Below, in pieces: positions 21,686 to 30,693 of a DNA stretch of 64,000 nucleotides (positions within the stretch are counted from its first letter, which is position 1; each line of letters starts with the position of its first letter). Made by a program: the position numbers and the translations under genes. The notes beneath the pieces are model-generated. The model was not told where the DNA came from and searched no databases. It was given only the letters and a program-made list of their open reading frames with translations. Source of the DNA: Kosakonia cowanii JCM 10956 = DSM 18146 (GTDB lineage: Bacteria > Pseudomonadota > Gammaproteobacteria > Enterobacterales > Enterobacteriaceae); assembly GCF_001975225.1 (NCBI RefSeq), contig NZ_CP019445.1:2356001-2420000 (forward strand), written 5' to 3'.

Positions 21686-22024
21686 ATGAAGCTGGTAACC
21701 GTGGTGATTAAGCCATTCAAACTTGAAGATGTGCGTGAAGCGCTCTCTTCGATTGGTATTCAGGGGCTGACCGTGACGGAAGTAAAAGGGTTTGGCCGTC
21801 AGAAGGGGCATGCCGAGCTTTACCGCGGTGCGGAATACAGCGTCAACTTCCTGCCAAAAGTAAAAATCGACGTGGCGATCGCCGACGATCAGCTTGATGA
21901 GGTGATCGATATCATCAGTAAAGCGGCCTACACCGGAAAAATTGGCGACGGCAAAATTTTCGTTGCCGAACTCGAACGCGTGATCCGTATTCGTACCGGC
22001 GAAGCCGACGAAGCGGCGCTGTAA
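21686..22024 (+). CDS. glnK: PII nitrogen signalling protein GlnK
   Basis: GlnK is the inducible PII trimer that is uridylylated at Tyr51 when nitrogen is scarce. In its deuridylylated form it plugs the AmtB ammonium channel. The 112-residue product contains the T-loop (GFGRQKGHAELYRGAEY, Tyr51 last) and the C-terminal signature region KIGDGKIFVAELERVIRIRT. The start at 21686 follows GAGGGGAATCT. The partner channel gene follows 31 bases downstream, as in nearly all bacteria. Confidence 0.98.
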   Translation: MKLVTVVIKPFKLEDVREALSSIGIQGLTVTEVKGFGRQKGHAELYRGAEYSVNFLPKVKIDVAIADDQLDEVIDIISKAAYTGKIGDGKIFVAELERVIRIRTGEADEAAL

Positions 22025-22055
22025 TAGCTGACACACAGTGATAGGGATCGGAAAA

Positions 22056-23342
22056 ATGAGAATGAAAACAGTAAAAGCTACCCTTGCCTCGCTGGCTTTG
22101 CTGCCGGGCCTGGCGCTTGCCGCGCCGGCCGTTGCGGATAAAGCCGATAACGGTTTTATGATGATTTGCACCGCGCTGGTGCTGTTTATGTCCATTCCGG
22201 GCATCGCGCTCTTTTACGGCGGCCTGATCCGTGGCAAAAACGTGCTCTCAATGCTGACCCAGGTGGCGGTTACCTTCGCGCTGGTCTGCATTCTCTGGGT
22301 GGTCTACGGCTACTCGCTCGCCTTCAGCGAAGGCAACAGCTTCTTCGGCAGCTTCAACTGGGTGATGCTGAAAAATATTGCCCTCACTGATGTGATGGGC
22401 AGCATCTATCAATACATCCATGTCGCTTTCCAGGGCTCCTTCGCCTGCATCACCGTGGGGCTTATCGTCGGCGCGCTCGCCGAGCGTATTCGCTTCTCTG
22501 CGGTGCTGATATTTGTGGTGGTGTGGATGACGCTCTCCTATGTGCCGATTGCGCACATGGTATGGGGTGGCGGTCTGCTGGCAACCCACGGCGCGCTCGA
22601 CTTTGCCGGCGGTACGGTGGTGCACATCAACGCCGCGATTGCAGGCCTGGTGGGTGCGTACCTGATTGGCAAACGCGTCGGCTTCGGCAAAGAGGCGTTT
22701 AAACCGCACAACCTGCCGATGGTCTTTATCGGTACTGCGATCCTCTATGTTGGCTGGTTTGGCTTCAACGCCGGTTCGGCGAGCAGCGCCAACGAAATCG
22801 CCGCGCTGGCCTTTGTGAACACCGTGGTCGCCACTGCTGCCGCGATCCTCTCCTGGGTGTTTGGCGAGTGGGCAATGCGCGGCAAGCCTTCGCTGCTCGG
22901 TGCCTGCTCCGGTGCGATTGCTGGCCTGGTGGGTATCACCCCGGCGTGTGGTTATGTCGGTGTCGGCGGCGCGCTGATTGTCGGTCTGGTGTGCGGTCTG
23001 GCGGGTCTGTGGGGCGTGACGGCGCTGAAACGTATGCTGCGCGTCGATGATCCGTGTGATGTCTTCGGCGTTCACGGCGTGTGCGGCATTATCGGCTGTA
23101 TCCTGACGGGCATCTTCGCCTCCACCTCCCTCGGCGGCGTAGGCTTCGCCTCCGGCGTCACCATGGGCCATCAGGTGCTGGTGCAGCTGGAGAGCGTGGG
23201 CATCACCATCGTCTGGTCTGCGGTCGTCGCCTTTATCGGCTACAAACTGGCGGATATGACGGTTGGCCTGCGCGTACCGGAAGAGCAAGAGCGTGAAGGG
23301 CTGGACGTCAACAGCCACGGCGAAAACGCCTACAACGCCTGA
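22056..23342 (+). CDS. amtB: Ammonium transporter AmtB
   Basis: AmtB is a trimeric inner-membrane ammonium channel. The start at 22056 (MRMKTVKATLASLALL) gives 428 residues, the K-12 length, and follows AGGGATCGG. A cleavable signal peptide of 22 residues (ending GLALA) precedes APAVADKADNGF, the mature N-terminus. Eleven membrane segments follow. The twin histidines lie in GGTVVHINAAI and DVFGVHGVCG. The phenylalanine gate is near YIHVAFQGSF. The C-terminal tail (VPEEQEREGLDVNSHGENAY) is the GlnK-contact region. Expression is with glnK from the sigma-54 promoter. Confidence 0.97.
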   Translation: MRMKTVKATLASLALLPGLALAAPAVADKADNGFMMICTALVLFMSIPGIALFYGGLIRGKNVLSMLTQVAVTFALVCILWVVYGYSLAFSEGNSFFGSFNWVMLKNIALTDVMGSIYQYIHVAFQGSFACITVGLIVGALAERIRFSAVLIFVVVWMTLSYVPIAHMVWGGGLLATHGALDFAGGTVVHINAAIAGLVGAYLIGKRVGFGKEAFKPHNLPMVFIGTAILYVGWFGFNAGSASSANEIAALAFVNTVVATAAAILSWVFGEWAMRGKPSLLGACSGAIAGLVGITPACGYVGVGGALIVGLVCGLAGLWGVTALKRMLRVDDPCDVFGVHGVCGIIGCILTGIFASTSLGGVGFASGVTMGHQVLVQLESVGITIVWSAVVAFIGYKLADMTVGLRVPEEQEREGLDVNSHGENAYNA

Positions 23343-23365
23343 TAAGTTGAGTATCTCCTGAGCAT

Positions 23366-23398
23366 AAAAAAGCCTCCGCGTACGGAGGCTTTTCTTTT
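23366..23398. terminator. Bidirectional terminator between amtB and tesB
   Basis: AAAAGCCTCCG and CGGAGGCTTTT pair around CGTA. Flanking A and T runs on either side serve the two convergent genes. Confidence 0.9.
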
Positions 23399-23416
23399 GG
23401 CGGTAACACAACCGGC

Positions 23417-24277
23417 TTAGTTGCGGTTACGCATTACCCCTTCCTGCACGCTGGAGGCCACCAGCACGCCATCCTGGGTATAGAATTCGCCGCGCACAAA
23501 GCCGCGGGCGCTGGAGGCGGAGGTGCTCTCCACGCTGTAGAGCAGCCAGTCGTTCATATTGAACGGGCGATGGAACCACATTGAGTGGTCGATAGTTGCC
23601 ACCTGCATGCCGCGCTCAAGGAAGCCAACGCCGTGAGGCTGCAGCGCCACCGGCAGGAAGTTAAAGTCCGAGGCGTAGCCAAGCAGATATTGGTGGATGC
23701 GGAAATCTTCATCCAGCACGCCGTTGGCGCGGATCCACACCTGACGCACCGGATCGGCCACATGGCCCTTCAGCGGGTTATGGAACTCGACCGGGCGGAT
23801 CTCCAGCGGCTTGTCGCTGAGGAACTTCTCTTTCACGCCGGGCGGCAGCAAGTGCGAGAGATCGCGGGCGATCTCCGTTTCCGATTTGAGCGAGTCCGGC
23901 GCGGGCGCGGCGGGCATCGTTTTTTGATGCTCATAGCCCGGCTCCGGTGCCTGGAAGGAGGCGGTCATATAGAAAATCGGTTTGCCGTTCTGCACCGCTG
24001 CCACGCGGCGAGCGCTAAAGCTGTTGCCGTCGCGCAGCACTTCCACGTCATAAACAATCGGTTTTTGGCTATCGCCGGGGCGCAAAAAGTAGCTGTGGAA
24101 AGAGTGCACCAGGCGGTCTGCCGGAACGGTCTCTTTCGCCGCATAGAGCGCCTGCCCAACCACCTGGCCGCCAAAGACCTGGCGCAGACCTAAATCTTCG
24201 CTCTGCCCACGGAACAGCCCCTCTTCAATTTTTTCCAGATTCAATAATGCCAGCAGATTAGATAGCGCCTGACTCAT
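23417..24277 (-). CDS. tesB: Acyl-CoA thioesterase II TesB
   Basis: TesB hydrolyses a broad range of acyl-CoA esters and has a double-hotdog fold. The start at 24277 ([20 protein letters not shown]) gives 286 residues as in K-12. An upstream in-frame extension of 45 codons has no homology. Conserved segments include [34 protein letters not shown] (catalytic Asp of the Asp-Gln-Thr set) and the C-terminal [12 protein letters not shown]. Its location between amtB and ybaY matches K-12. Confidence 0.96.
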   Translation of the reverse strand: MSQALSNLLALLNLEKIEEGLFRGQSEDLGLRQVFGGQVVGQALYAAKETVPADRLVHSFHSYFLRPGDSQKPIVYDVEVLRDGNSFSARRVAAVQNGKPIFYMTASFQAPEPGYEHQKTMPAAPAPDSLKSETEIARDLSHLLPPGVKEKFLSDKPLEIRPVEFHNPLKGHVADPVRQVWIRANGVLDEDFRIHQYLLGYASDFNFLPVALQPHGVGFLERGMQVATIDHSMWFHRPFNMNDWLLYSVESTSASSARGFVRGEFYTQDGVLVASSVQEGVMRNRN

Positions 24278-24492
24278 ACAATTCCTCAAATAAATAGCGG
24301 CTGACGTAGCATATATTGCCTGAGTATAACCTGGAAAATGGAGTGGTCCGATGGGTGCAATAATCTGAATGAATTGGTGTTTACAGGAATATATCGGGTA
24401 TATGTGCCACACTTGTTCAGGTTACGAAGGTTTAGCCACACACATCTGGCAGGCGCTGCGCCTGCAGGTGCATTGAAGATAAGGAGAGATCA

Positions 24493-25062
24493 ATGAAACT
24501 CGTGCCCATGTTAAGTGGTTTAGCAGTCGCAGTCGCGTTATCGGCGTGCGCCCAAAAAGGCGGCGATATTCCAACGCCGGCACCTAATCCCAATGCGCCG
24601 TCCGCAACCCATAAAGCGGCGATTGCTCAGCCAAGCGTGACCGGTACGGTCTGGATCCGTCAGAAAGTGGCGCTGCCGCCGGATGCGGTGTTAACCGTTA
24701 CCGTTTCTGATGCCACCCAGGCCAACGCGCCGTCGAAAGTGCTGGCGCAGAAAGCAGTGCGAACCGATGGCAAACAGCCGCCGTACAGCTATGTCCTGCC
24801 GTTTAACCCGGCCGACATCCAGCCAAACGCGCGTATCCTGCTGAGTGCAGCGATCACCGTTGATAACAAGATGGTGTTTATCACCGACTCGGTTAAGCCG
24901 GTTATCAACCAGGGCGGCACCAAAGTCGACCTGACGCTGGTTCCGGTTCAGCAGACCGCGGTTCCGCTGCAGCAGAGCGGTGGTACGCCGAACACCGTAC
25001 CGTCGACATCACCAACGCAGGTCACCCCGTCTAACGCCACTCCGGCGCCGACCCAGTACTAA
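24493..25062 (+). CDS. ybaY: YbaY lipoprotein
   Basis: This 189-residue lipoprotein has the signal sequence MKLVPMLSGLAVAVALSAC with lipobox LSAC; the acylated residue is Cys19. Gln at +3 and Ala at +2 favour the outer membrane. The middle portion (about 45-150) is a beta-rich domain of the YbaY/META-like type (VTGTVWIRQKVALPPDAVLTVTV). It is followed by a low-complexity Pro/Thr/Gln tail. Function is unknown. The Shine-Dalgarno sequence AAGGAGAGATCA is strong. Divergent from tesB. Confidence 0.92.
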   Translation: MKLVPMLSGLAVAVALSACAQKGGDIPTPAPNPNAPSATHKAAIAQPSVTGTVWIRQKVALPPDAVLTVTVSDATQANAPSKVLAQKAVRTDGKQPPYSYVLPFNPADIQPNARILLSAAITVDNKMVFITDSVKPVINQGGTKVDLTLVPVQQTAVPLQQSGGTPNTVPSTSPTQVTPSNATPAPTQY

Positions 25063-25077
25063 TCTGCGTGCGTTTTG

Positions 25078-25101
25078 CTCCTCTCCTGCGGGGGAGGAGC
25101 T
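25078..25101. terminator. Stem-loop between convergent ybaY and atl
   Basis: GCTCCTCTCC and GGGGAGGAGC pair around TGCG with one G-U pair. There is no long T run. It overlaps the last bases of atl, so it may terminate both transcripts. Confidence 0.6.
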
Positions 25102-25414
25102 ACTCATAGCGCCAGCGATACTTGTTCAAATCAATCTCCCCACTTCCCGACACCACCACGCCCTCTGCCAGCAGTGCCTGACGCTGCCTTTGTAGATCCG
25201 GCCCGCTCAGCGAAATAGCCCCATAGCGATTCACCACCCGATGCCACGGCAGCGTGCTGCCCTCCGGTAAGCGCTTTAACACACCGCCGACCTGGCGTGC
25301 CGCGCGCGGCGAACCGGCCAGTTTCGCCACCTCGCCATAGGTAGTGACATAACCCTCCGGAATGGCGGCGACAATTTGCCATACCCGGCGGGGAAAAGAG
25401 TCTTGCGTATCCAT
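25100..25414 (-). CDS. atl: Alkyltransferase-like protein Atl (YbaZ)
   Basis: Atl proteins resemble O6-alkylguanine-DNA alkyltransferases but replace the catalytic cysteine with tryptophan. They bind bulky O6-alkylguanine lesions and hand them to nucleotide excision repair. Here the active-site motif reads LPWHRVVN in place of PCHR. The helix-turn-helix (EGYVTTYGEVAKLAGSPRAARQVGGVL) is intact. The ATG at 25414 (MDTQDSFPRRVW), six bases after AGGAG, gives 104 residues. The longer N-terminus annotated in K-12 is not in this frame, which suggests the short form is the real one. Confidence 0.92.
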   Translation of the reverse strand: MDTQDSFPRRVWQIVAAIPEGYVTTYGEVAKLAGSPRAARQVGGVLKRLPEGSTLPWHRVVNRYGAISLSGPDLQRQRQALLAEGVVVSGSGEIDLNKYRWRYE

Positions 25415-25576
25415 CACATGCTCCTGAGCAGAGAAGGGGGCAGAATAAACAGCGATTTACCCGCTGTGAAGGGGCGATTGCGCAAGAAACCAGCATCCGT
25501 CAGCCTATGGGTTGCAATTGCCCTGCCGGATGGGGATAATGCGCCAGCGCGTTGGTTATCAACCTTCGCTCTCAAT

Positions 25577-25690
25577 GGGGGCCCTGTTGGTTCTCCCGCA
25601 ATGCTACTTTGTTCACCAGGTCAGGTCCGGAAGGAAGCAGCCAGGGCAAAGGACGTGTGTGCCGGGATGTAGCTGGCAGGGCCCCCACCC
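25577..25690 (+). ncRNA. ffs: 4.5S RNA, signal recognition particle RNA
   Basis: The 114-base sequence is nearly identical to E. coli ffs. The ends GGGGGCCCTG and CAGGGCCCCC pair. The SRP domain has the tetraloop GGAA and the asymmetric internal loop region (CAGGTCAGGTCCGGAAGGAA, AGCAGCCA) that binds Ffh M domain. With Ffh it targets ribosomes making membrane proteins to FtsY. It marks the border between the conserved left block and the variable region. Confidence 0.97.
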
Positions 25691-25720
25691 ATTTCAGCCG
25701 CTGTTACGCAGCGCGCCGCA

Positions 25721-28470
25721 CTACTCCACTTTCAGCAACTTCCACTCACGCGCCTGGTTTACCGCCTGCATCCGGCTGCTGACCTGCAACTTCTCATACA
25801 TCTGTTTTAAGTGCCATTTGACCGTCTCCGCCGAAATCCCCAGCACGCGGGCAATCTCTTTGTTCGAGTGACCGCTGGCGATAAGCTCAAGCGTCTGCTG
25901 CTCACGCTCGGTGAGATAGCGCGTCTCTTCCGCCTCATCGTGCCGTTTCGGCGGTAAACCAAACCGTTCGACCGCCTGCTGTCGCAGGGTTGCAGCCTGT
26001 TGCCGGAGCGCCTCCGGCGTTGCCTGGCGGGCAAGCAGTTCGTCCAGCAGCCCTACTAATACCGCACCGAGATCGAGCAGGCTGCGCAGTAAACCTCGCT
26101 CAAGCGCCTGTTGCAGCGGTGAGGTGAAAACCATACCCGCCTGTTGATACGCCCCGGCATGCCAGAGGGCGGCGGCCTGCGCCAGACGTAAGCGCAGGGC
26201 AGAGCGCGCTTCGCCCCGCTGCTGCTGCTCGTCGGCCAGCACTGCAAAGGCAGCGGCGGCCTGATGGGCATGGCCCTCGGCAAGGGCGATGCGGCTTTCA
26301 CTGACCCGCCGATAAAAGCCGATCGCTCCGTTTTCAGCATGTTCACTGTGCAACTGCCGGAGCGCGTCCAGCGTCTCCAGGGCCGGGGAGAGCGACTCAT
26401 CACGCAGATGCAGTTCAACCGTTTCCGCCAGCAGCGCCGCCTGCGCGCGCAGCCACTGGCGCTGGCGCGTCAGCTCGCCGCCATAGGTGAGAAGCCGTTT
26501 CGCCTCCGCAAGCTGGCCGTTGAGCGCCGCCTGGCGTGAGAGAACGATAAAGCAGCGGCTCAGCCCCTCCGGCGGGCAAAAGGTCTCGATCATCTCAAGG
26601 CGCAGCGCCAGCAGCGCGTCGATATCCTGCCGCTCCTCGCGCTCCCAGGCGACCTCCGCCAGAATCGGTGCCAGCGTTGCGCCGCTGCTGGAGTTGCTGC
26701 CGGTTTGCGCCTCGGCGGCTTGTAGCGTCTGCGCCGCCACCCGTTTTGCGTCAGCCAGATTGCCCTGACGTAAATGGGCCTGGGCGATGACAAAAGCGCG
26801 CCAGACATCAACAAACAGATTGCGGTTTGCCACTTTCAGCTCCGGCAACCTGCTCTGCACCGCCAGCGCCTGCCCCGGCCGGCATTAACGAGGTGGCAGT
26901 AGCTGAGAATGTTGCACACCAGCCCATCCACCCAGCGATCACCGCAGGGGATCTCCGCCAGCAGCGGCTCCACCAGTGCCACGCTGAGTTCAATGTTCTC
27001 GGCGAAGGCTTCACAAATCGCCCGCACCACCCGCAGCTTGACCCGCACACTGTGCGTCAGCGCGGCGTCATGCGTCATCGCATCAATGCCGTCGAGGAGT
27101 TCGCGCGAAGCCTGGAAGCGGAAGTGGTGCGCCAGCGCCCAGGCGAGATTGAGCTGCAAATCAATGCGCGACGGATCGGGCGTCAGCGGCAGAAAGTGCA
27201 TCCAGCGCACCAGCGTGTCGATATCCCCCTCTTCGGCGAGGGACTGCGCGCTGGCTTCGGCATGCCGTGCGCCGCTTTTCCCTGCCGCCAGCGCGTGGCG
27301 CACCGCCTCGGCCCAGAGTTGCTGCCCGGCAAACCAGTTGCTGGCGCGCTCATGCAGCTGCCGCATGCGCGCCGGTTCGCTCTGCTGCAAGCGGGCCAGC
27401 AGCGCGTCGCGCATCAGGTGGTGGTAGCGAAACCAGCCGCCGTGCTCATCCAGCGCGGTGATAAAGAGATTATGCTGCTGGATCCAGCCGAGCATCGCTT
27501 CGCCGTCCTCGCGTCCGGTCAGCGCATCGCACAGCGCCGGGGTGAGGCGGTTGAGAATCGCGGTTTGCAGCAGAAAATCGACCACCGCCTCCGGCAGCGG
27601 GGTAAAGATCACCTCATCGAGATAGCGCGCCAGGGTGCGTGAACCGGAAGGAATAGGCGCCAGAAAGCGCTGCGGATCGTGGTGCCAGTCCGGTGCCAGC
27701 GCGGCGATCTTGATCCCGGCCACCCAGCCCTCTGTGGCCAGCATCAGCCGCTGAACATCCTGCGCGACGGGGATCGCCGTACGCGCGGCGTCGCTGAGGT
27801 AGTCCTGCGCTTCGGCGAGAGTGAAACGCAGATCCTCGTCGTGCAGTTCCTTGAGCGCATCCTGTAGCGCCAGGCGGCTCAGCGCCAGCGGCGGGCGAAA
27901 ACGGCTGCCAATGATCAGGTGTAGCGAATCGGGCGCGTGATTGATAAGCCAGCTTATGCCCTCGTGCAGCGCGGGGTGGGTCAGGGCGTGGTAATCATCA
28001 AGGATCAGCCACACCGGGTGCGGGCAGCGGTGCAGCTGGTTGGTCAGCTCCGCCAGCAGCACCGAGAGATCCGGCGTCATATCGCCCTGCAAAAAGGGGG
28101 CGAGCGCCTCGCCCCAGCCGCTGTAGAGCGGCTTCAGGGCGGTGACCAGGTAGCGAGCAAACTGCGCCGGATCGTTCTCATCCTCTTCAAGGCTCAGCCA
28201 GCCGATGGCGTCACCTTGCTCCTGGCGACGGCGATACCACTGCGCCAGCAACGTTGTTTTCCCGGAACCGGCCGCGGCGCAGATAAGCGTCAGCGCACCA
28301 TCGGCGGCTTCATCCAGCCTGGCCAGCAGGCGGTCACGCTCAAGCAGCACGCCCGGCGAGCGGGGCGGGGTTAATTTGGTGAGGATCAGCGGCAGCCGGC
28401 GCGTGAAGCGGAAAGGTTCCTCGCGATAGCTGGCCGCAAGCAGAGAGTCTGTTGAGGTCAACGATTTCAT
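25721..28470 (-). pseudogene. acoK: AcoK-like MalT-family (LuxR-type) activator, interrupted by a frameshift
   Basis: This is a large ATP-binding LuxR-type activator of the MalT family, probably the activator of the divergent acetoin genes, as AcoK is in Klebsiella. The N-terminal part starts at 28470 (MKSLTSTDSLLAA) with Walker A CAAAGSGKTTLL and STAND-type motifs (LILDDYHAL), and runs to a stop near 26836. The C-terminal part, in another frame, carries helical repeats and the LuxR helix-turn-helix (LTEREQQTLELIASGHSNKE), ending at 25721. The frame is lost at a run of four C on the plus strand (26873-26876). One extra base there would restore a continuous 916-residue protein. The cause is either a real inactivating deletion or a sequencing error. 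Confidence 0.85.
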
Positions 28471-28582
28471 ACGAGCCTGCCCCTGTTCACAAAAGTCGCT
28501 GCTAAGTGTAAGTAACTGACACCCGCCTGTAACCTGCCAGAACTTGACCCTTATCGCATTTATCTCTTTTAGTCCCGCTCTC

Positions 28583-28608
28583 CCCCCCAATTGGGGGGTT
28601 ATCCCCCC
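28583..28608. promoter_or_regulatory. Overlapping C6/G6 palindromes upstream of acoA, candidate activator site
   Basis: CCCCCC-AATT-GGGGGG (28583-28598) is a perfect 16-base palindrome. The G6 block forms a second palindrome with a following C6 block, GGGGGG-TTAT-CCCCCC (28593-28608). A -10-like TATAGA lies at 28621-28626. MalT-family regulators bind G-rich boxes (GGGGAKGAGG) near -37, so this is a plausible AcoK target. Binding is inference. Confidence 0.45.
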
Positions 28609-28698
28609 TTAAGACCCGCTTATAGAGTAACCCCACTTCCGCAACCCCTGCCGGTCGCCGTGCTGGCGCTCGCGGGTATACAACCTGAGGACGGAGCT

Positions 28699-29661
28699 AT
28701 GGAGCTGAACACACAACAGCTGTTAAAGGCTTATCGCAAAATGCGTGAAATACGTGAATTCGAGGAGCGCCTGCACACTGAAAACACCAGCGGTGACATT
28801 CCCGGATTCATCCACCTGTATACCGGCGAGGAGGCTATCGCCGTCGGTGTCTGCGAGAACTTACAGCAGACGGATTACATCGGCTCCACCCACCGCGGGC
28901 ACGGCCACTGCATCGCCAAAGGGTGCGATATCCACGCGATGATGGCGGAGATTTTCGGCAAAGATGCCGGTCTGTGCCGTGGCAAGGGCGGCTCGATGCA
29001 CATTGCCGATCTCTCGAAAGGGATGCTCGGCGCGAACGCCATTGTCGGCGGCGCGCCGCCGCTGGTGATTGGCGCGGCGCTGACCGCGAAAACCCGTAAT
29101 AACGGCGGCGTTGCCGTCTCATTTACCGGTGACGGCGGCTCCAACCAGGGGCTGGTGTTTGAAGCCATCAACATGGCGGTGGTGCTGCAACTGCCCGCCA
29201 TCTTCGTCTTTGAAAACAACGGTTACGGTGAAGCGACCGGGCATAACTACGCCGTTGGCGGCCGCGATATCGCCGGGCGCGCCGCCGGGTTTGGCCTGCC
29301 TGCCGTCACTGTAGATGGCACCGATTTCTTTGCCGTTTACGAAGCGACGGCTGAAGCCGTGAAGCGCGCCCGTGAAGGCGGCGGGCCGAGCGTGATTGAG
29401 GCGAAAGCGTTCCGCTGGCATGGCCACTTTGAGGGCGATCCGGGGCTTTACCGTGGGGAAGGGGAGATTGAGCGCCTGCGCGCCGATCACGATCCGCTGA
29501 AAATCTTCACCAGCAAAACGGCAGAAAAGCTCACGCGCGAGGCGCTGGAGGCGATTGACGCCGAAGTGAAAGCCCAGGTCGACGATGCGGTGATCAAAGC
29601 CCGCGCCGCCGGCTACCCGGTGGCGGAAAGCCTGCTGACCGACGTTTACGTCTCTTACTGA
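28699..29661 (+). CDS. acoA: Acetoin dehydrogenase E1 component, alpha subunit
   Basis: AcoA and AcoB form the thiamine diphosphate-dependent E1 that cleaves acetoin into acetaldehyde and an acetyl group passed to the lipoyl E2. The start at 28699 (MELNTQQLLKAYRKM) follows GGACGGAG and yields 320 residues. A longer frame upstream lacks homology. The TPP motif starts with FTGDGGSNQG and ends with FVFENNGYG. Phosphorylation-loop-like and E1-alpha features (HRGHGHCIAKG, GGSMHIAD) are present. It is first in acoA-acoB-acoC-acoL, spaced 10 bases from acoB. Pyruvate E1-alpha is the nearest alternative, but gene context favours acetoin. Confidence 0.9.
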   Translation: MELNTQQLLKAYRKMREIREFEERLHTENTSGDIPGFIHLYTGEEAIAVGVCENLQQTDYIGSTHRGHGHCIAKGCDIHAMMAEIFGKDAGLCRGKGGSMHIADLSKGMLGANAIVGGAPPLVIGAALTAKTRNNGGVAVSFTGDGGSNQGLVFEAINMAVVLQLPAIFVFENNGYGEATGHNYAVGGRDIAGRAAGFGLPAVTVDGTDFFAVYEATAEAVKRAREGGGPSVIEAKAFRWHGHFEGDPGLYRGEGEIERLRADHDPLKIFTSKTAEKLTREALEAIDAEVKAQVDDAVIKARAAGYPVAESLLTDVYVSY

Positions 29662-29671
29662 GGAGCCCGTC

Positions 29672-30691
29672 ATGACAATCAAAACTTACCGCGAAGCGAT
29701 CCGCGACGCGCTGGCGCAAGAGATGGCGCGCGACGAAAGCGTGGTGCTGATCGGTGAAGATCTGCGCGGCGGCCACGGCGGCAACGCGCCGGAAGAGGCG
29801 AAAGTGGAGGCCTTCGGCGGCGTGCTCGGCGTTACTAAAGGGCTGTGGACCCAGTTTGGCTCGCAACGGGTGATCGATACGCCAATCACTGAATCAGCGA
29901 TTATCGGCATGGCTGCTGGCGCGGCGGTCACCGGCTTACGCCCGGTGGCGGAGCTGATGTTTATGGATTTCTTCGGCGTCAGCCACGATGCGCTCTACAA
30001 CCAGGCGGCGAAATTCCGCTATATGTTCGGCGGCAAGGCGAAAGCGCCGCTGGTGGTGCGCGGCATGATCGGAGCCGGTTTTTCGGCTGCCGCCCAGCAT
30101 TCCCAGTCACCCTACAACATTTTCGCCACCACGCCGGGGCTGAAAGTGGTAGTGCCCTCATCGCCCTATGACGCCAAAGGGCTGCTGATCCAGTCGATTC
30201 GCGACGACGATCCGGTGGTCTTCTGCGAACACAAGATGCTCTACGACATGAAAGGCGAGGTGCCGGACGAGAGCTATACCGTGCCGTTGGGCCAGGCCAA
30301 TTACACCCGCGAAGGGGAGGATGTCACCATTATTGCCCTCTCGGCGATGGTGCATAAAGCCAACCAGGTGGCGGACAAACTGCTGAAAGAGGGTATCTCC
30401 GTTGAGGTGGTCGATCCGCGCACCGTGTCGCCGCTGGATGAGGAGGGCATTCTCGAATCCGTTGCTTCTACTGGGCGGGTGGTGATTGTCGATGAGTCCG
30501 CCGCGCGCTTCGGCTTCGCCCATGATGTGGCGGCGCTGATCGCCTCGCAGGCGTTCCACTTCCTGAAAGCGCCGATCGTGTTAATTACCCCGCCGCACAC
30601 CCCGGTTCCCTTCTCGCCCGCGCTGGAAAAACTCTGGATCCCTGATGTGGATCGCATTGAGGCCGCCGTTCGACAACTGATGGAGGCGTAA
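29672..30691 (+). CDS. acoB: Acetoin dehydrogenase E1 component, beta subunit
   Basis: This 339-residue transketolase-like E1 beta subunit has the features of pyruvate/acetoin dehydrogenase beta chains. These include the N-terminal MTIKTYREAIRDALAQEM, the segment VVLIGEDLRGGHGG, the structural ESAIIGMAAGAAVTGLRPV and the C-terminal domain EVVDPRTVSPLDEEGI. It completes the TPP site with AcoA. The ATG at 29672 follows GAGGAGCCCGTC. Two bases separate its stop codon from acoC. Confidence 0.92.
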   Translation: MTIKTYREAIRDALAQEMARDESVVLIGEDLRGGHGGNAPEEAKVEAFGGVLGVTKGLWTQFGSQRVIDTPITESAIIGMAAGAAVTGLRPVAELMFMDFFGVSHDALYNQAAKFRYMFGGKAKAPLVVRGMIGAGFSAAAQHSQSPYNIFATTPGLKVVVPSSPYDAKGLLIQSIRDDDPVVFCEHKMLYDMKGEVPDESYTVPLGQANYTREGEDVTIIALSAMVHKANQVADKLLKEGISVEVVDPRTVSPLDEEGILESVASTGRVVIVDESAARFGFAHDVAALIASQAFHFLKAPIVLITPPHTPVPFSPALEKLWIPDVDRIEAAVRQLMEA

Positions 30692-30693
30692 CC

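Noticed and set aside
22248..23411. 387-codon open frame antisense to amtB
   Set aside because: Very rich in His, Arg and Asp, typical of the complement of a membrane-protein gene. amtB is certain.
26836..26900. Programmed ribosomal frameshift in acoK
   Set aside because: There is no slippery heptamer of the usual type or evident stimulatory structure. A plain one-base loss in a mononucleotide run explains it, and no programmed frameshift is known to me in this family.
25721..28470. Two separate regulators instead of one broken acoK
   Set aside because: The N-terminal ORF lacks a DNA-binding domain and the C-terminal one lacks the ATPase. Their sequences join without gap at the frame change, so one split gene is the simpler reading.
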